From positions 1 through 64,000 of the forward strand of contig NZ_JAMOIL010000024.1 in the NCBI RefSeq assembly GCF_023656415.1: 64,000 nt of DNA. The letters are read 5' to 3'. The stretch's first letter is position 1, and every line of letters starts with the position of its first letter. The DNA comes from Nocardioides bruguierae. Its GTDB lineage: Bacteria; Actinomycetota; Actinomycetes; Propionibacteriales; Nocardioidaceae. The position numbers and the translations under genes were made by a program. Positions 26,623 to 34,750 of this stretch are shown here, piece after piece. The notes beneath the pieces are model-generated. The model ran no database searches and was not told the DNA's origin. It saw only the letters and a program-made list of their open reading frames with translations.

Positions 26623-26637
26623 GTCTCAAAGTGAGAC
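26623..26637. promoter_or_regulatory. Palindromic operator 2 of the divergent promoter
   Basis: GTCTCA-AAG-TGAGAC, same core as operator 1 with centres 23 bp (about two helical turns) apart. It lies about 53 bp upstream of the inferred transcription start of the amidohydrolase operon, a suitable place for activation. Confidence 0.75.
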
Positions 26638-26670
26638 GCGTCACCCCTGAATGCCGTCGCTCCCCGCTCC

Positions 26671-26676
26671 TAGCGT
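26671..26676 (+). promoter_or_regulatory. -10 element TAGCGT of the amidohydrolase operon
   Basis: TAGCGT lies about 80 bp before the amidohydrolase ATG. No convincing -35 is seen, as expected for an activator-dependent promoter. Confidence 0.35.
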
Positions 26677-26755
26677 CGCCACCACGACGTGACAGCGGTC
26701 ACGCCACCACCGACCCGCCGGCCCGCGACACGGAGCCGGCGCGGAGAGGAGAGGC

Positions 26756-27826
26756 ATGTACACCAAGGACGGCGAGAGCTACTTCATCGTGGACGCCCAC
26801 GTGGCGCTGTGGGACGCCCGACGCGAGAACCAGCGCAACGTGCACGGCGAGCAGTTCATCGACTGCTTCTACGACTACCACCGCAACCTCTCCCCCGAGT
26901 CCGAGCTCTGGGGGCACGAGGAGTTCCTCTACGCCGGTGGCGAGCGGCTGATGAAGGACCTGTTCACCGACGGCTACGTCGACCACGCGATCTTCCAGCC
27001 CGCCTACCTCGGCGAGTTCTACAAGACCGGCTTCGGGCAGACCGAGGAGGCGTTCGCGCTCTCCCAGGCGCACCCGGACAAGCTGACCTACAACCACAAC
27101 TTCGACCCCCGCAACGGCGAGGCCGGCCTCGACCAGCTGCGTGCCGACGCCGAGCGCTTCGGGCTCCAGGGTGTGAAGCTCTACACCGCCGAGTGGCACG
27201 GCGACTCCCGCGGCTGGTCGATGCGCGACCCGTGGACCTACCGCTACCTCGAGGTCTGCCGCGAGGTCGGGATCAAGAACATCCACATCCACAAGGGCCC
27301 CACCATCCGGCCGCTGGACCGCGACGCCTTCGACGTCGCCGACATCGACTCCTGCGCCTCGGACTTCACCGACCTGAACTTCATCGTCGAGCACGTGGGG
27401 CTCCCGCGCCTGGAGGACTTCTGCTGGATCGCCACCCAGGAGCCCAACGTGCACGGCGGCCTCGCGGTGGCGATGCCGTTCATCCACTCCCGGCCGCGGT
27501 ACTTCGCGCAGATCATCGGCGAGCTCCTCTACTGGATCGGCGAGGACCGCATCCAGTTCTCCTCCGACTACTCGATCTGGACGCCGCGGTGGCTGGTCGA
27601 GCGGTTCGTCGACTTCCAGATCCCCGAGGACATGACGGAGTACGCCCCGCTCACGCTCGCGCAGAAGAAGAAGATCCTCGGCCTCAACGCCGCGTCCATG
27701 TACGGCATCGAGGTGCCCGAGCACCTGCGCCTGCCCGAGGACCTCGCCGACTCCGGCGAGACCGCCACCGGCCCGCGCGAGCCCGCCGCCGGGGACCGCG
27801 ACTCCCTCGTGGGGGCCGGCCGATGA
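26756..27826 (+). CDS. Amidohydrolase-2 family protein of the propane-monooxygenase accessory type
   Basis: 356 residues, metal-dependent TIM-barrel (amidohydrolase 2). YFIVDAHVALWDAR replaces the usual HxH of strand 1 by a single His. IHIHKGP, FIVEHVGLPRL and FSSDYSIWTPRW supply further metal-site residues. This subfamily is known mainly from operons for soluble binuclear-iron propane/acetone monooxygenases (prm/mim), where it appears needed for an active enzyme, possibly in metal-site assembly. The ATG at 26756 has a strong GGAGAGGAGAGG site. The last codons overlap the next gene by ATGA. No monooxygenase gene precedes it here. Confidence 0.85.
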   Translation: MYTKDGESYFIVDAHVALWDARRENQRNVHGEQFIDCFYDYHRNLSPESELWGHEEFLYAGGERLMKDLFTDGYVDHAIFQPAYLGEFYKTGFGQTEEAFALSQAHPDKLTYNHNFDPRNGEAGLDQLRADAERFGLQGVKLYTAEWHGDSRGWSMRDPWTYRYLEVCREVGIKNIHIHKGPTIRPLDRDAFDVADIDSCASDFTDLNFIVEHVGLPRLEDFCWIATQEPNVHGGLAVAMPFIHSRPRYFAQIIGELLYWIGEDRIQFSSDYSIWTPRWLVERFVDFQIPEDMTEYAPLTLAQKKKILGLNAASMYGIEVPEHLRLPEDLADSGETATGPREPAAGDRDSLVGAGR

Positions 27827-28689
27827 CCACGTTCCTGCCCGACCCCCTGGCGCCCCCGCTCGAGGACCGGCTGCTCGACGTCGACCCGCGCACCCGCCAC
27901 ACCGGCCTGGCGCGCGAGGCCTACGACGCGCTCGACGTGGTGCTCGACCCGGAGCTGGACGAGCCGGTCACCGACCTCGGGTTCGTGCGCAGCCTCGCCG
28001 TCGCGCCCGGCTCCCACGGCAGCACGGACGTGGAGGTGCACCTGCGGCTGCCCACGTCCTTCTGCTCCCCCAGCTTCGCCTACCTCATGGCCGGCGACGC
28101 CCAGGACGTGCTCACCGCGCTCGAGTGGACCGGCCGCGTCGTCGTCGAGCTGGACGAGCACCACGACTCCGCCGTGATCAACGCCGGCCTGGCCAGCGGC
28201 TCCGGCTGGGCCGGCACCTACGCCGCCGAGGAGGCCTCCAGCCTCGAGGAGCTGCGCGCCACCTTCCGGCGCAAGGCGCACACGGCGGCGATGGAGCGCT
28301 GCCTGACCGACCTCCTGCGCGCCGACGACACGCTGACCGAGGAGGCCCTGGCCGACGTGGTGCTGGGCGACCTCGCCGCCGGCGAGCACCGCGACGCCCT
28401 CCTGCGCCGGCGCGAGGCCCTCGGCCTGCGCACGGACGACGAGGCCCCCGTGCTCGTCGACGCCGCCGGCGTCCCCCACCCCCGCGAGCAGGTGCCGATG
28501 GCGCTGCGCCGGGCCCGCTCCACGCGGGTCTCGGTGGACGGCAACGCGCACTTCTGCCGCGGCCTGCTCCGCACCCGCTACCCCGGCTCCGACGCCGACC
28601 AGACCCGCCGCGCGGACGGGTCCGAGCCGGCCGACACCACGTACCACGCCGCCACCCCCACCACCGCACAGAAGGAGACCCAGCGATGA
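27823..28689 (+). CDS. DUF59/MIP18 family protein
   Basis: 288 residues. The N-terminal half is a MIP18/DUF59 domain (VLDPELDEPVTDLGFVRSL, then LRLPTSFCSPSFAYLMAGDA with the conserved Cys of iron-sulfur/metal assembly factors such as SufT). The C-terminal half is not recognised; it has LRRARSTRVSVDGNAHFCRG with a second Cys. This long form accompanies the amidohydrolase and alcohol dehydrogenase in propane-monooxygenase operons, where a role in iron delivery is plausible. ATGA overlaps couple it to both neighbours. Confidence 0.8.
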   Translation: MTTFLPDPLAPPLEDRLLDVDPRTRHTGLAREAYDALDVVLDPELDEPVTDLGFVRSLAVAPGSHGSTDVEVHLRLPTSFCSPSFAYLMAGDAQDVLTALEWTGRVVVELDEHHDSAVINAGLASGSGWAGTYAAEEASSLEELRATFRRKAHTAAMERCLTDLLRADDTLTEEALADVVLGDLAAGEHRDALLRRREALGLRTDDEAPVLVDAAGVPHPREQVPMALRRARSTRVSVDGNAHFCRGLLRTRYPGSDADQTRRADGSEPADTTYHAATPTTAQKETQR

Positions 28690-29723
28690 CCGAGACCATG
28701 CGCGCCGTCCAGGTGGTCGGCTACCACCAGCCGCTGGAGATGACGGAGCTTCCCGTCCCCGTGCCCGAGAACCCGTGGGACGTGGTGGTGAAGATCGGTG
28801 GCGCCGGCGTGTGCCGCACCGACCTGCACATCCTCGAGGGTCAGTGGCAGGAGAAGTCGGGCGTCACGCTGCCCTACACGATCGGGCACGAGAACGCGGG
28901 CTGGGTGGCCGCCGTCGGCTCGGCCGTCACCCACGTCGCCGAGGGCGACCCCGTCATCCTGCACCCCCTGGCCACGTGCGGCCTGTGCCGTGCCTGCCGC
29001 TCGGGCGACGACGTGCACTGCGAGACCAGCCTGTTCCCCGGGATCGACACCCACGGCGGCTACGCCGAGTACCTGCGCACCTCCGCCCGCAGCGTGGTGA
29101 AGCTGGACGCCTCGCTCGAGCCCGCAGCCGTCGCCGCCCTGGCCGACGCGGGCCTCACCGCCTACCACGCGGCCGCGAAGGCGGCCCGTCGGCTGACCCC
29201 GCGCGACACCTGCGTCGTCATCGGCGCCGGCGGCCTCGGGCACATCGGCATCCAGGCGCTCAAGGCGCTCTCGCCGGCCCGCCTCGTCGTGGTCGACCGC
29301 AACGCCGACGCGGTGAAGCTCGCACTCTCGATCGGCGCCGACGAGGCGGTCGTGGCGGAGGGCAAGCAGGTGGACGAGGTGCTCGACCTGACCGGCGGCG
29401 CCGGCGCAGAGGTCGTCGTCGACTTCGTCGGCGAGAACGGCTCGACGTCGGAGGGCCTGGCCATGACCCGCCAGGCGGGTGATTACCACGTGGTCGGGTA
29501 CGGCGAGAACGTGGACGTGCCGACCATCGACCTCATCTCGGCCGAGAAGAACGTGATCGGCAACCTCGTCGGGACGTACAACGACCTGTGCGACCTGATG
29601 GCGCTCGCCGCGCGCGGCGCCGTCACGCTGCACACCCAGACGTACGCGCTCGACGACTTCCAGACCGCCCTGGACGACCTGGACGGCGGGCGCGTGCGCG
29701 GCCGGGCGATCCTCGTCCCCTGA
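28686..29723 (+). CDS. Zinc-dependent alcohol dehydrogenase
   Basis: 345 residues, medium-chain dehydrogenase/reductase. Catalytic zinc ligands lie in GVCRTDLH and GHENAG. Structural zinc cysteines are in CGLCRACRSGDDVHC. The NAD-binding Rossmann motif is VIGAGGLGHIG, followed by an acidic VVVDRN suggesting NAD(H). In propane-oxidation operons the equivalent enzyme oxidises the propanol formed by the monooxygenase. The ATG at 28686 overlaps the upstream stop (ATGA) and has an AAGGAG site. Confidence 0.9.
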   Translation: MTETMRAVQVVGYHQPLEMTELPVPVPENPWDVVVKIGGAGVCRTDLHILEGQWQEKSGVTLPYTIGHENAGWVAAVGSAVTHVAEGDPVILHPLATCGLCRACRSGDDVHCETSLFPGIDTHGGYAEYLRTSARSVVKLDASLEPAAVAALADAGLTAYHAAAKAARRLTPRDTCVVIGAGGLGHIGIQALKALSPARLVVVDRNADAVKLALSIGADEAVVAEGKQVDEVLDLTGGAGAEVVVDFVGENGSTSEGLAMTRQAGDYHVVGYGENVDVPTIDLISAEKNVIGNLVGTYNDLCDLMALAARGAVTLHTQTYALDDFQTALDDLDGGRVRGRAILVP

Positions 29724-29765
29724 GCACCCTCCCCCGCCCCACGCCACTCAACGAAAGGCGCAGAG

Positions 29766-30089
29766 TTGATCTTCATCACCGCACGATTCCTCGTGAAGCC
29801 CGAGCACGCCGAGGACTGGCCCACGATCTCGCGGGAGTTCACCGAGGCCACCCGCGCCGAGCCGGGCTGCCTCTGGTTCGACTGGGCACGCGCCCTCGAC
29901 GACCCGCACGAGTACTTCCTCACCGAGGCGTTCGCCGACGACGCGGCCGGCGCCGCCCACGTGGGCTCGGAGCACTTCCGCACCGCCACTGCGACGCTGC
30001 CCGGCTACCTGCAGGCGACGCCGCGGATCGTCAGCACCACCGTGCCCGGCACGGACTGGTCCGCCCTCGGCGAGATGGCGGTCGACTGA
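29766..30089 (+). CDS. Antibiotic-biosynthesis-monooxygenase (ABM/YgiN-like) domain protein
   Basis: 107 residues, dimeric alpha+beta ABM fold: FITARFLVKPEHAEDWPTI, then EPGCLWFDWARALDDPHEYFL, then FADDAAGAAHVGSEHF. YgiN-like members oxidise quinols; others degrade small aromatics. The start is TTG at 29766 with AAAGG 9 bases upstream. It is the last gene of the amidohydrolase operon, 42 bp after the dehydrogenase. Confidence 0.8.
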   Translation: MIFITARFLVKPEHAEDWPTISREFTEATRAEPGCLWFDWARALDDPHEYFLTEAFADDAAGAAHVGSEHFRTATATLPGYLQATPRIVSTTVPGTDWSALGEMAVD

Positions 30090-30111
30090 CCCCTACCCGG
30101 CGCACCCCTGT

Positions 30112-30142
30112 CGCCCCCGGCCGGACCTACCGGCCGGGGGCG
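30112..30142. terminator. Bidirectional hairpin terminator
   Basis: A perfect 13-bp stem (CGCCCCCGGCCGG/CCGGCCGGGGGCG) with an ACCTA loop, just past the ABM gene. The stop codon of the convergent hypothetical gene lies in the loop. Confidence 0.75.
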
Positions 30143-30498
30143 TCGTCGTCCGGATCGCCGTCGTCGAGGAACCGCGCGGCGAGCCCGGGCAGCTGGTCGG
30201 GCGAGAGCCACCCGAGCCCGCGCGGGGTCGGCGGCTCGTAGGGGTCGGAGGACGGCGCCTCGTCCTCGGGTGCCCACGTGCTGGGCGGGACGTCCGTGGC
30301 GCCGTACACCCAGTCCAGGAGGTGCTGCTCACGGGCCGCGCCCTCCTCGGCCACGACCTCGGGCACAGCCTCACCCGCTGCCTCACCCGCGGGCCCGGCA
30401 CCGAGCTCACGGCCCAGGTCCCAGAACAGGCTCGCGGGCACGACCGTGTGCAGCTCGCGCAGCGTCTCGTGCCCACCGGGGGCGTCGTCGTGTCCCAT
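30127..30498 (-). CDS. Hypothetical acidic protein
   Basis: 123 residues, strongly acidic, with no signal peptide or membrane segment and no recognised domain. It contains HTVVPASLFWDLGREL, a repetitive Glu/Ala stretch (EAAGEAVPEVVAEEGAAREQ) and a Pro/Asp-rich C-terminus. The ATG at 30498 has a good GGAGGA site, which is the main evidence that the gene is real and starts here rather than further upstream in the tRNA. About 220 bp of sequence without a gene separates it from the tRNA. Confidence 0.6.
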   Translation of the reverse strand: MGHDDAPGGHETLRELHTVVPASLFWDLGRELGAGPAGEAAGEAVPEVVAEEGAAREQHLLDWVYGATDVPPSTWAPEDEAPSSDPYEPPTPRGLGWLSPDQLPGLAARFLDDGDPDDDAPGR

Positions 30499-30675
30499 GG
30501 GTCCTCCACCAGGTCCGGGCCGCCCGGTCGAGGGCGGGATCGGTGGAGCAACGAGACACGGGCTCGACAGGTGACGGGCCGCCGGCGAAAGCACCGCAGC
30601 GGAACCCATCGCGGGAGCATCGGCATGACCTGCGCGGTGACGGGGTAGGCCGCCTGAGGACCCGGCTAGAACGAC

Positions 30676-30708
30676 GGAAGCGGCCCCCGCTGTGCGGGAG
30701 CCGCTTCC
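30676..30708 (-). terminator. Terminator of tRNA-Ala
   Basis: A long stem, GGAAGCGGC paired with GCCGCTTCC plus inner CCCGC/GCGGG, lies 9 bases past the tRNA 3' end. A T-rich TCGTTCT follows on the minus strand. Confidence 0.75.
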
Positions 30709-30716
30709 GACCTGGG

Positions 30717-30789
30717 TGGAGCTGAGGGGACTCGAACCCCTGACCCTCTGCATGCCATGCAGATGCGCTACCAACTGCGCCACAGCCCC
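30717..30789 (-). tRNA. tRNA-Ala (anticodon GGC)
   Basis: 73 nt. The acceptor stem is GGGGCTG with CAGCTCC (one G-T pair) and discriminator A. The anticodon stem TCTGC/GCAGA encloses loop ATGGCAT, anticodon GGC reading GCC/GCT. The T arm is normal (GGGTTCGAGTCCC). CCA is not encoded. A -10-like TAGTGT lies on the minus strand at 30841-30846, about 50 bp upstream. Confidence 0.95.
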
Positions 30790-30893
30790 AGGCTGTCTCT
30801 CCGTCCGGCGACCTTGCGGCCCCTCGCGGCGACAGGTGAAACACTAGACCAACGGCGCCCGGGAGGCGAAATCGGGGTCGCAGCCGACCCGTC

Positions 30894-31544
30894 TCAGGCG
30901 TGCTGACCAGGGACGACGCGGTTGTAGGCGCCCAGGCGGAAGCCGGCCGTGGTGTCGCCGTGCTCGACCAGCTCGACCCAGCCGCAGTTGTCGAGGCCGC
31001 GCATGCTGCGGGAGGCGTCCAGCGACCAGCCGAGCATCGCGACGGTGGCCACCCGGATCGCGGCGCCGTGCGAGACGGCCACCGAGGTGCGCCCGGGCGA
31101 GGTGTGGCCGAGCAGCTCGCGCAGGGCCTCGACCATGCGCTCCCCCACGGCGGCGGTGCGCTCCCCGCCGGCCACGACGTCGAAGTCGCCCGTCACGAAG
31201 GTCGCGTACTCGCTCGGCGCCGCCGCCTGGTACTCCGGGTGCGAGAGGCCCTCGCGCTCGCCCAGGTGGAACTCGCGCAGGCGGGCGTCGTAGGTGGCGT
31301 CCAGGCCGGTGGCCGCGAGCAGCGGCTCGGCGGTCTGCCGCGCACGGGTGAGGTCGGAGCACCACACGTGCTCCGGCTCCAGCCCCGCGACCACCGGGGC
31401 GGCCGCGGCCGCCTGGCGCAGCCCGACGTCGTCGAGGGAGGAGTCGATGTGCCCCTGCACGACGCGGGCGTGGTTGTAGGGCGTGCGGCCGTGGCGCAGC
31501 AGCACCAGGCGGCGGCCGCCCGTGGTCTCGACGACGTCGGCCAC
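30894..31544 (-). CDS. Histidine phosphatase family protein
   Basis: 216 residues, phosphoglycerate-mutase-like branch. The catalytic LLRHGRTPYN is at the N-terminus, and LREFHLGEREGLSHPEY and VAVSHGAAIR (second catalytic His) follow. Homologues next to rsfS/nadD in actinobacteria are broad-specificity or glucosyl-3-phosphoglycerate-type phosphatases. The substrate is not set. GTG at 31544 is 4 bp after the rsfS stop, so it belongs to the nadD-rsfS operon. Confidence 0.87.
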   Translation of the reverse strand: MADVVETTGGRRLVLLRHGRTPYNHARVVQGHIDSSLDDVGLRQAAAAAPVVAGLEPEHVWCSDLTRARQTAEPLLAATGLDATYDARLREFHLGEREGLSHPEYQAAAPSEYATFVTGDFDVVAGGERTAAVGERMVEALRELLGHTSPGRTSVAVSHGAAIRVATVAMLGWSLDASRSMRGLDNCGWVELVEHGDTTAGFRLGAYNRVVPGQHA

Positions 31545-31548
31545 GCGG

Positions 31549-31935
31549 TCAGCCCCGCGCGTCGTCGCCGGTGGTGACGTCCGCGGGCAGCGCGATCAGC
31601 GGGCAGTCGCGCCACAGCCGCTCGAGGGCGTAGAACTGCCGCTCCTCCTCGTGCTGCACGTGCACGACCACGTCGCCGTAGTCGATGAGGACCCAGCGAC
31701 CGTCCTTCTCGCCCTCGCGGCGGATCGGCTTCGCGCCGATCTCGCGGAGCTTGTCCTCCACCTCGTCCACGATCGCCTTGACCTGGCGGTCGTTGGCGGC
31801 CGAGACGAGGACGAAGGCGTCGGTGATCGCCAGCTGTTCGGAGACGTCGAAGGCGATGATGTTGGTGCCGAGCTTGTCGCTGCCCGCACGGGCAGCGGCG
31901 ACGACGAGGTCGCGGGCGTGGTCGGTGGCGGTCAT
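31549..31935 (-). CDS. rsfS: Ribosomal silencing factor RsfS
   Basis: 128 residues. The Iojap/RsfS fold is shown by LGTNIIAFDVSEQLAITDAFVLVSA, NDRQVKAIVDEVEDKL and GRWVLIDYGDVVVHVQ. It binds uL14 on the 50S subunit and blocks subunit joining in starvation. Conserved position directly after nadD. Confidence 0.95.
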   Translation of the reverse strand: MTATDHARDLVVAAARAGSDKLGTNIIAFDVSEQLAITDAFVLVSAANDRQVKAIVDEVEDKLREIGAKPIRREGEKDGRWVLIDYGDVVVHVQHEEERQFYALERLWRDCPLIALPADVTTGDDARG

Positions 31936-31945
31936 GGGGTGTGCG

Positions 31946-32662
31946 TCAGTCTCCTCGGAGGTGGCCGCGCGGCTGCTCGCCGGTGGCCGGGTAGAGGTCG
32001 TGCTTGGCGATGTACTGGACGACGCCGTCGGGGACGAGGTACCAGACCGGCTCGCCGCGCTGCTTGCGTCGGCGGCAGTCCGTGGAGGAGATCGCCAGGG
32101 CGGGGATCTCCACGATCGTCACCCGGTCCGCCGGGATGGCGGCGAGCGTCTGCTCGTCCATGGTGTACCCGGGGCGGGTGCACCCGACGAACTGGGCGAG
32201 CTCGAAGAGCTCGCCGGCGTCGCGCCACGTGAAGATCTCGGCCAGCGCGTCGAGACCCGTGATGAAGTACAGGTCCGTGTCGGGCAGCCGGTCACGCAGG
32301 TCGCGCAGCGTGTCGATGGTGTAGGTCGGGCCGTCGCGGTCGACGTCGACCCGGCTCACGTTGAACCGGGGGTTCGCCGCGGTGGCGATGACCGTCATGA
32401 GGTAGCGGTGCTCGGCCTCGGTGACGCCGCGGCCGGACTTCTGCCACGGGTCGCCGGTGGGCACGAAGAGGACCTCGTCCAGGTCGTACCAGGACTGGAC
32501 CTCGGAGGCCGCGACGAGGTGCCCGTGGTGGATCGGGTCGAACGTGCCGCCCATGATGCCCACCCGGCGTCGACCGGGCGCACGTGGAGCGGTCGGCTCG
32601 GGCCCCGTCACCGGCTCGGGCGCGGAGCCTGCCACGACGGGATCAGCTGTGCTCGCGGCCAC
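31946..32662 (-). CDS. nadD: Nicotinate-nucleotide adenylyltransferase
   Basis: 238 residues. It forms deamido-NAD from nicotinate mononucleotide and ATP. The nucleotidyltransferase motif [19 protein letters not shown] and the ISSTDCRRR region (ISSTxxR) are intact. The first ~30 residues are Pro/Ala-rich. The GTG at 32662 overlaps the end of the upstream small membrane gene by 20 bp. A later start is possible because the N-terminal extension is not conserved. Confidence 0.93.
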   Translation of the reverse strand: MAASTADPVVAGSAPEPVTGPEPTAPRAPGRRRVGIMGGTFDPIHHGHLVAASEVQSWYDLDEVLFVPTGDPWQKSGRGVTEAEHRYLMTVIATAANPRFNVSRVDVDRDGPTYTIDTLRDLRDRLPDTDLYFITGLDALAEIFTWRDAGELFELAQFVGCTRPGYTMDEQTLAAIPADRVTIVEIPALAISSTDCRRRKQRGEPVWYLVPDGVVQYIAKHDLYPATGEQPRGHLRGD

Positions 32663-32789
32663 CGGCGAAGGCGAGGAGGATGAACATCAGGCCCAGGAGG
32701 ATGCCGAGCGTGATGGCACCGATGCCCCAGGACAGGGCGTGGTTGACCTCGTGCTCGGCCTCGGCGGCCATGGCGATCAGCTGCAGCAT
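32643..32789 (-). CDS. Small single-pass membrane protein
   Basis: 48 codons, starting [17 protein letters not shown], then one transmembrane helix ([17 protein letters not shown]) and a short basic tail GGREHS. It overlaps the nadD start by 20 bp and has a leaderless promoter with -10 TAGGAT 6 bases upstream. It is therefore probably the first gene of the nadD-rsfS operon. The function is unknown. Confidence 0.7.
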   Translation of the reverse strand: MLQLIAMAAEAEHEVNHALSWGIGAITLGILLGLMFILLAFAGGREHS

Positions 32790-32795
32790 GCGCAC

Positions 32796-32801
32796 ATCCT
32801 A
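32796..32801 (-). promoter_or_regulatory. -10 element TAGGAT, leaderless start of the nadD operon
   Basis: TAGGAT, then GTGCGC, then the ATG of the small membrane protein. Confidence 0.55.
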
Positions 32802-32817
32802 GCCGGGCGGGCGCCGC

Positions 32818-34146
32818 TCAGCGCACGTGGCCGTCCCCGGTGACCACGAACTTCGTCGACGTCATCTCCGTGAGCCCCATCGGGCCGCGCGCGTGCAGCT
32901 TCTGGGTGCTGATGCCGATCTCCGCGCCGAAGCCCAGCTCACCGCCGTCGGTGAACCGCGTCGACGCGTTCACCATCACCGCGGCGGAGTCGACCATCGC
33001 CGTGAACCGGCGGGCGGCGGCGAGGTCGCCGGTCACGATCGCCTCGGTGTGCCCGGACGACCACCGCCGCACGTGGGCCACCGCCGCGTCCAGGTCCGGG
33101 ACGACGGCGGCGCTGATCTCCAGCGCGAGGTACTCGGTGCCCCAGTCCTCGTCGGTGGCGGGCAGCACGCCCTCCAGCGCCGCGAACGCCGCGTCGCCGT
33201 GGATCGTCACGTCCTGCTCGCGCAGGGCCGCGGCCACGCGGGGCAGGAACTCCTCGGCCACGGCCTGGTGCACCAGCAGCGACTCCGCGCTGTTGCACAC
33301 GCTGGTGCGCTGGGTCTTGGAGTTGAGGACGATCGCGAGGGCCATGTCGAGGTCGGCGGCCGCGTCGACGTAGACGTGGCAGTTGCCGACGCCGGTCTCG
33401 ATCACGGGCACGGTCGAGCCCTGCACCACCGCCTGGATCAGCCCGGCCCCGCCGCGCGGGATGAGCACGTCGACGTCGCCGCGGGCCCGCATCAGGTGGG
33501 TGACGGTGTCGCGGGAGTCGGCCGGCACCAGCTGCACCACGTCGGCCGGCAGCCCCGCCCGGGCCGCCGCCTCGCGCAGCACCGCGACCAGGGCGGCGTT
33601 GCTGCCCGCGGCGCTGGAGGAGCCGCGCAGCAGCACCGCGTTGCCGGACTTCAGGCAGATGCCGGCGGCGTCGACGGTCACGTTGGGCCGGGCCTCGTAG
33701 ATCATCCCCACGACGCCGAAGGGCACCCGCAGCTGCCGCAGCTCCAGGCCGTTGGCCAGCGTGGAGCCGCGGACCACCTCGCCCACCGGGTCGGGCAGGC
33801 CCGCCACGTCCCGCAGGCCCTGGGCCATGGCCGCGAGCCGGTCGGGGGTGAGCCGGAGCCGGTCCACGACGTTCGGCGGGGTGCCCCCGGCCTCGGCGCG
33901 GGCGCAGTCCTCGGCGTTGGCCGCCAGCACCTCGGCCTCGGCGGCCAGCAGGGCCGCGGCCATCGTCTCCAGCGCGGCGTCCTTGGTGGCACGGGTCGCC
34001 AGCGCCAGCTCGTGGGACGCCGTGCGGGCCCGTCGCGCCAGGGCGCGGACGTCGTCCTCGCTGGTCGGGGCCGGGGTGACCCCGGAGGACGTGGCCGTCG
34101 AGGTGGGCGTCGAGGCGGACGTGGTGCCGGCGGTGCGGGTGCTCAC
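32818..34146 (-). CDS. proA: Gamma-glutamyl phosphate reductase
   Basis: 442 residues. It catalyses the NADPH-dependent second step of proline synthesis. [20 protein letters not shown] and the catalytic Cys in [11 protein letters not shown] are present, as is [17 protein letters not shown] at the C-terminus. The first ~28 residues are a Ser/Thr-rich extension. The GTG at 34146 sits 6 bases after -10 TACCCT. No proB is in the window. Confidence 0.95.
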   Translation of the reverse strand: MSTRTAGTTSASTPTSTATSSGVTPAPTSEDDVRALARRARTASHELALATRATKDAALETMAAALLAAEAEVLAANAEDCARAEAGGTPPNVVDRLRLTPDRLAAMAQGLRDVAGLPDPVGEVVRGSTLANGLELRQLRVPFGVVGMIYEARPNVTVDAAGICLKSGNAVLLRGSSSAAGSNAALVAVLREAAARAGLPADVVQLVPADSRDTVTHLMRARGDVDVLIPRGGAGLIQAVVQGSTVPVIETGVGNCHVYVDAAADLDMALAIVLNSKTQRTSVCNSAESLLVHQAVAEEFLPRVAAALREQDVTIHGDAAFAALEGVLPATDEDWGTEYLALEISAAVVPDLDAAVAHVRRWSSGHTEAIVTGDLAAARRFTAMVDSAAVMVNASTRFTDGGELGFGAEIGISTQKLHARGPMGLTEMTSTKFVVTGDGHVR

Positions 34147-34152
34147 CGGTCC

Positions 34153-34158
34153 AGGGTA
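34153..34158 (-). promoter_or_regulatory. -10 element TACCCT, leaderless start of proA
   Basis: TACCCT, then GGACCG, then GTG. Confidence 0.45.
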
Positions 34159-34206
34159 GGCGCGTGAGACACCTCTCCCGATCGGGCGTCGGCCCGCGGA
34201 CGCGGC

Positions 34207-34212
34207 TAGGTT
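34207..34212 (+). promoter_or_regulatory. -10 element TAGGTT, leaderless start of the SGNH gene
   Basis: TAGGTT, then 7 bases, then ATG. It diverges from the proA promoter 50 bp away. Confidence 0.5.
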
Positions 34213-34219
34213 CGCGGTC

Positions 34220-34744
34220 ATGAGGATCGTGCTGCTGGGAGACAGCCACCTGGCCCGCCTGGGGGTGCGCGCCGCCGAGATCGGTGCGCAGGCCCCCGGG
34301 GTCGAGGTGGTCGACGGAGCGGTGGGCGGCGCCCTGGCGGCGGACCTCGCCGCGCAGGTCCGCGCGCACGCCGTGACGCCGGAGGACGTGGTGGTGCTCT
34401 CGATCGGCACCAACGACGCGGCCCCGGCGGCCGCCACCCCGCGGGAGACGTTCCGCACCCACCTGACCGCGGTCGTCGACCTCGTCCGCGCCCGGCGCTG
34501 GGTCTACGTGATGCCGCCGGGCGTCGTGCCCGGCCGTCCCGGCGTGCAGGGCCGCACCAACGCCGCGCTGTCCTGGTACGCCCAGACCGCCGAGCAGGTC
34601 TTCCGGGCCCGCCGCGGCTGGGTGGTGGAGACCCGCGACCTGCTCGAGACCCTGGGCGAGGCCGCCTTCGACGAGGACGGCCTGCACCTGAGCGAGGCGG
34701 CCTACGACGTGCTCGTGCCCGAGCTGGCGGCCGCGGTCTCCTGA
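34220..34744 (+). CDS. SGNH/GDSL-type hydrolase
   Basis: 174 residues, minimal SGNH esterase. Block I has GDSHLARLG (nucleophile Ser), block II GGA near residue 37, block III SIGTND (Asn) and block [10 protein letters not shown] (Asp-x-x-His). There is no signal peptide, so it acts in the cytoplasm. The esterase or acyl-transfer substrate is unknown. Confidence 0.82.
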   Translation: MRIVLLGDSHLARLGVRAAEIGAQAPGVEVVDGAVGGALAADLAAQVRAHAVTPEDVVVLSIGTNDAAPAAATPRETFRTHLTAVVDLVRARRWVYVMPPGVVPGRPGVQGRTNAALSWYAQTAEQVFRARRGWVVETRDLLETLGEAAFDEDGLHLSEAAYDVLVPELAAAVS

Positions 34745-34750
34745 GCCGGG

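Noticed and set aside
30499..30783. Upstream extension of the acidic hypothetical protein into tRNA-Ala
   Set aside because: The frame reads through a complete tRNA and its terminator. A good ribosome-binding site supports the ATG at 30498.
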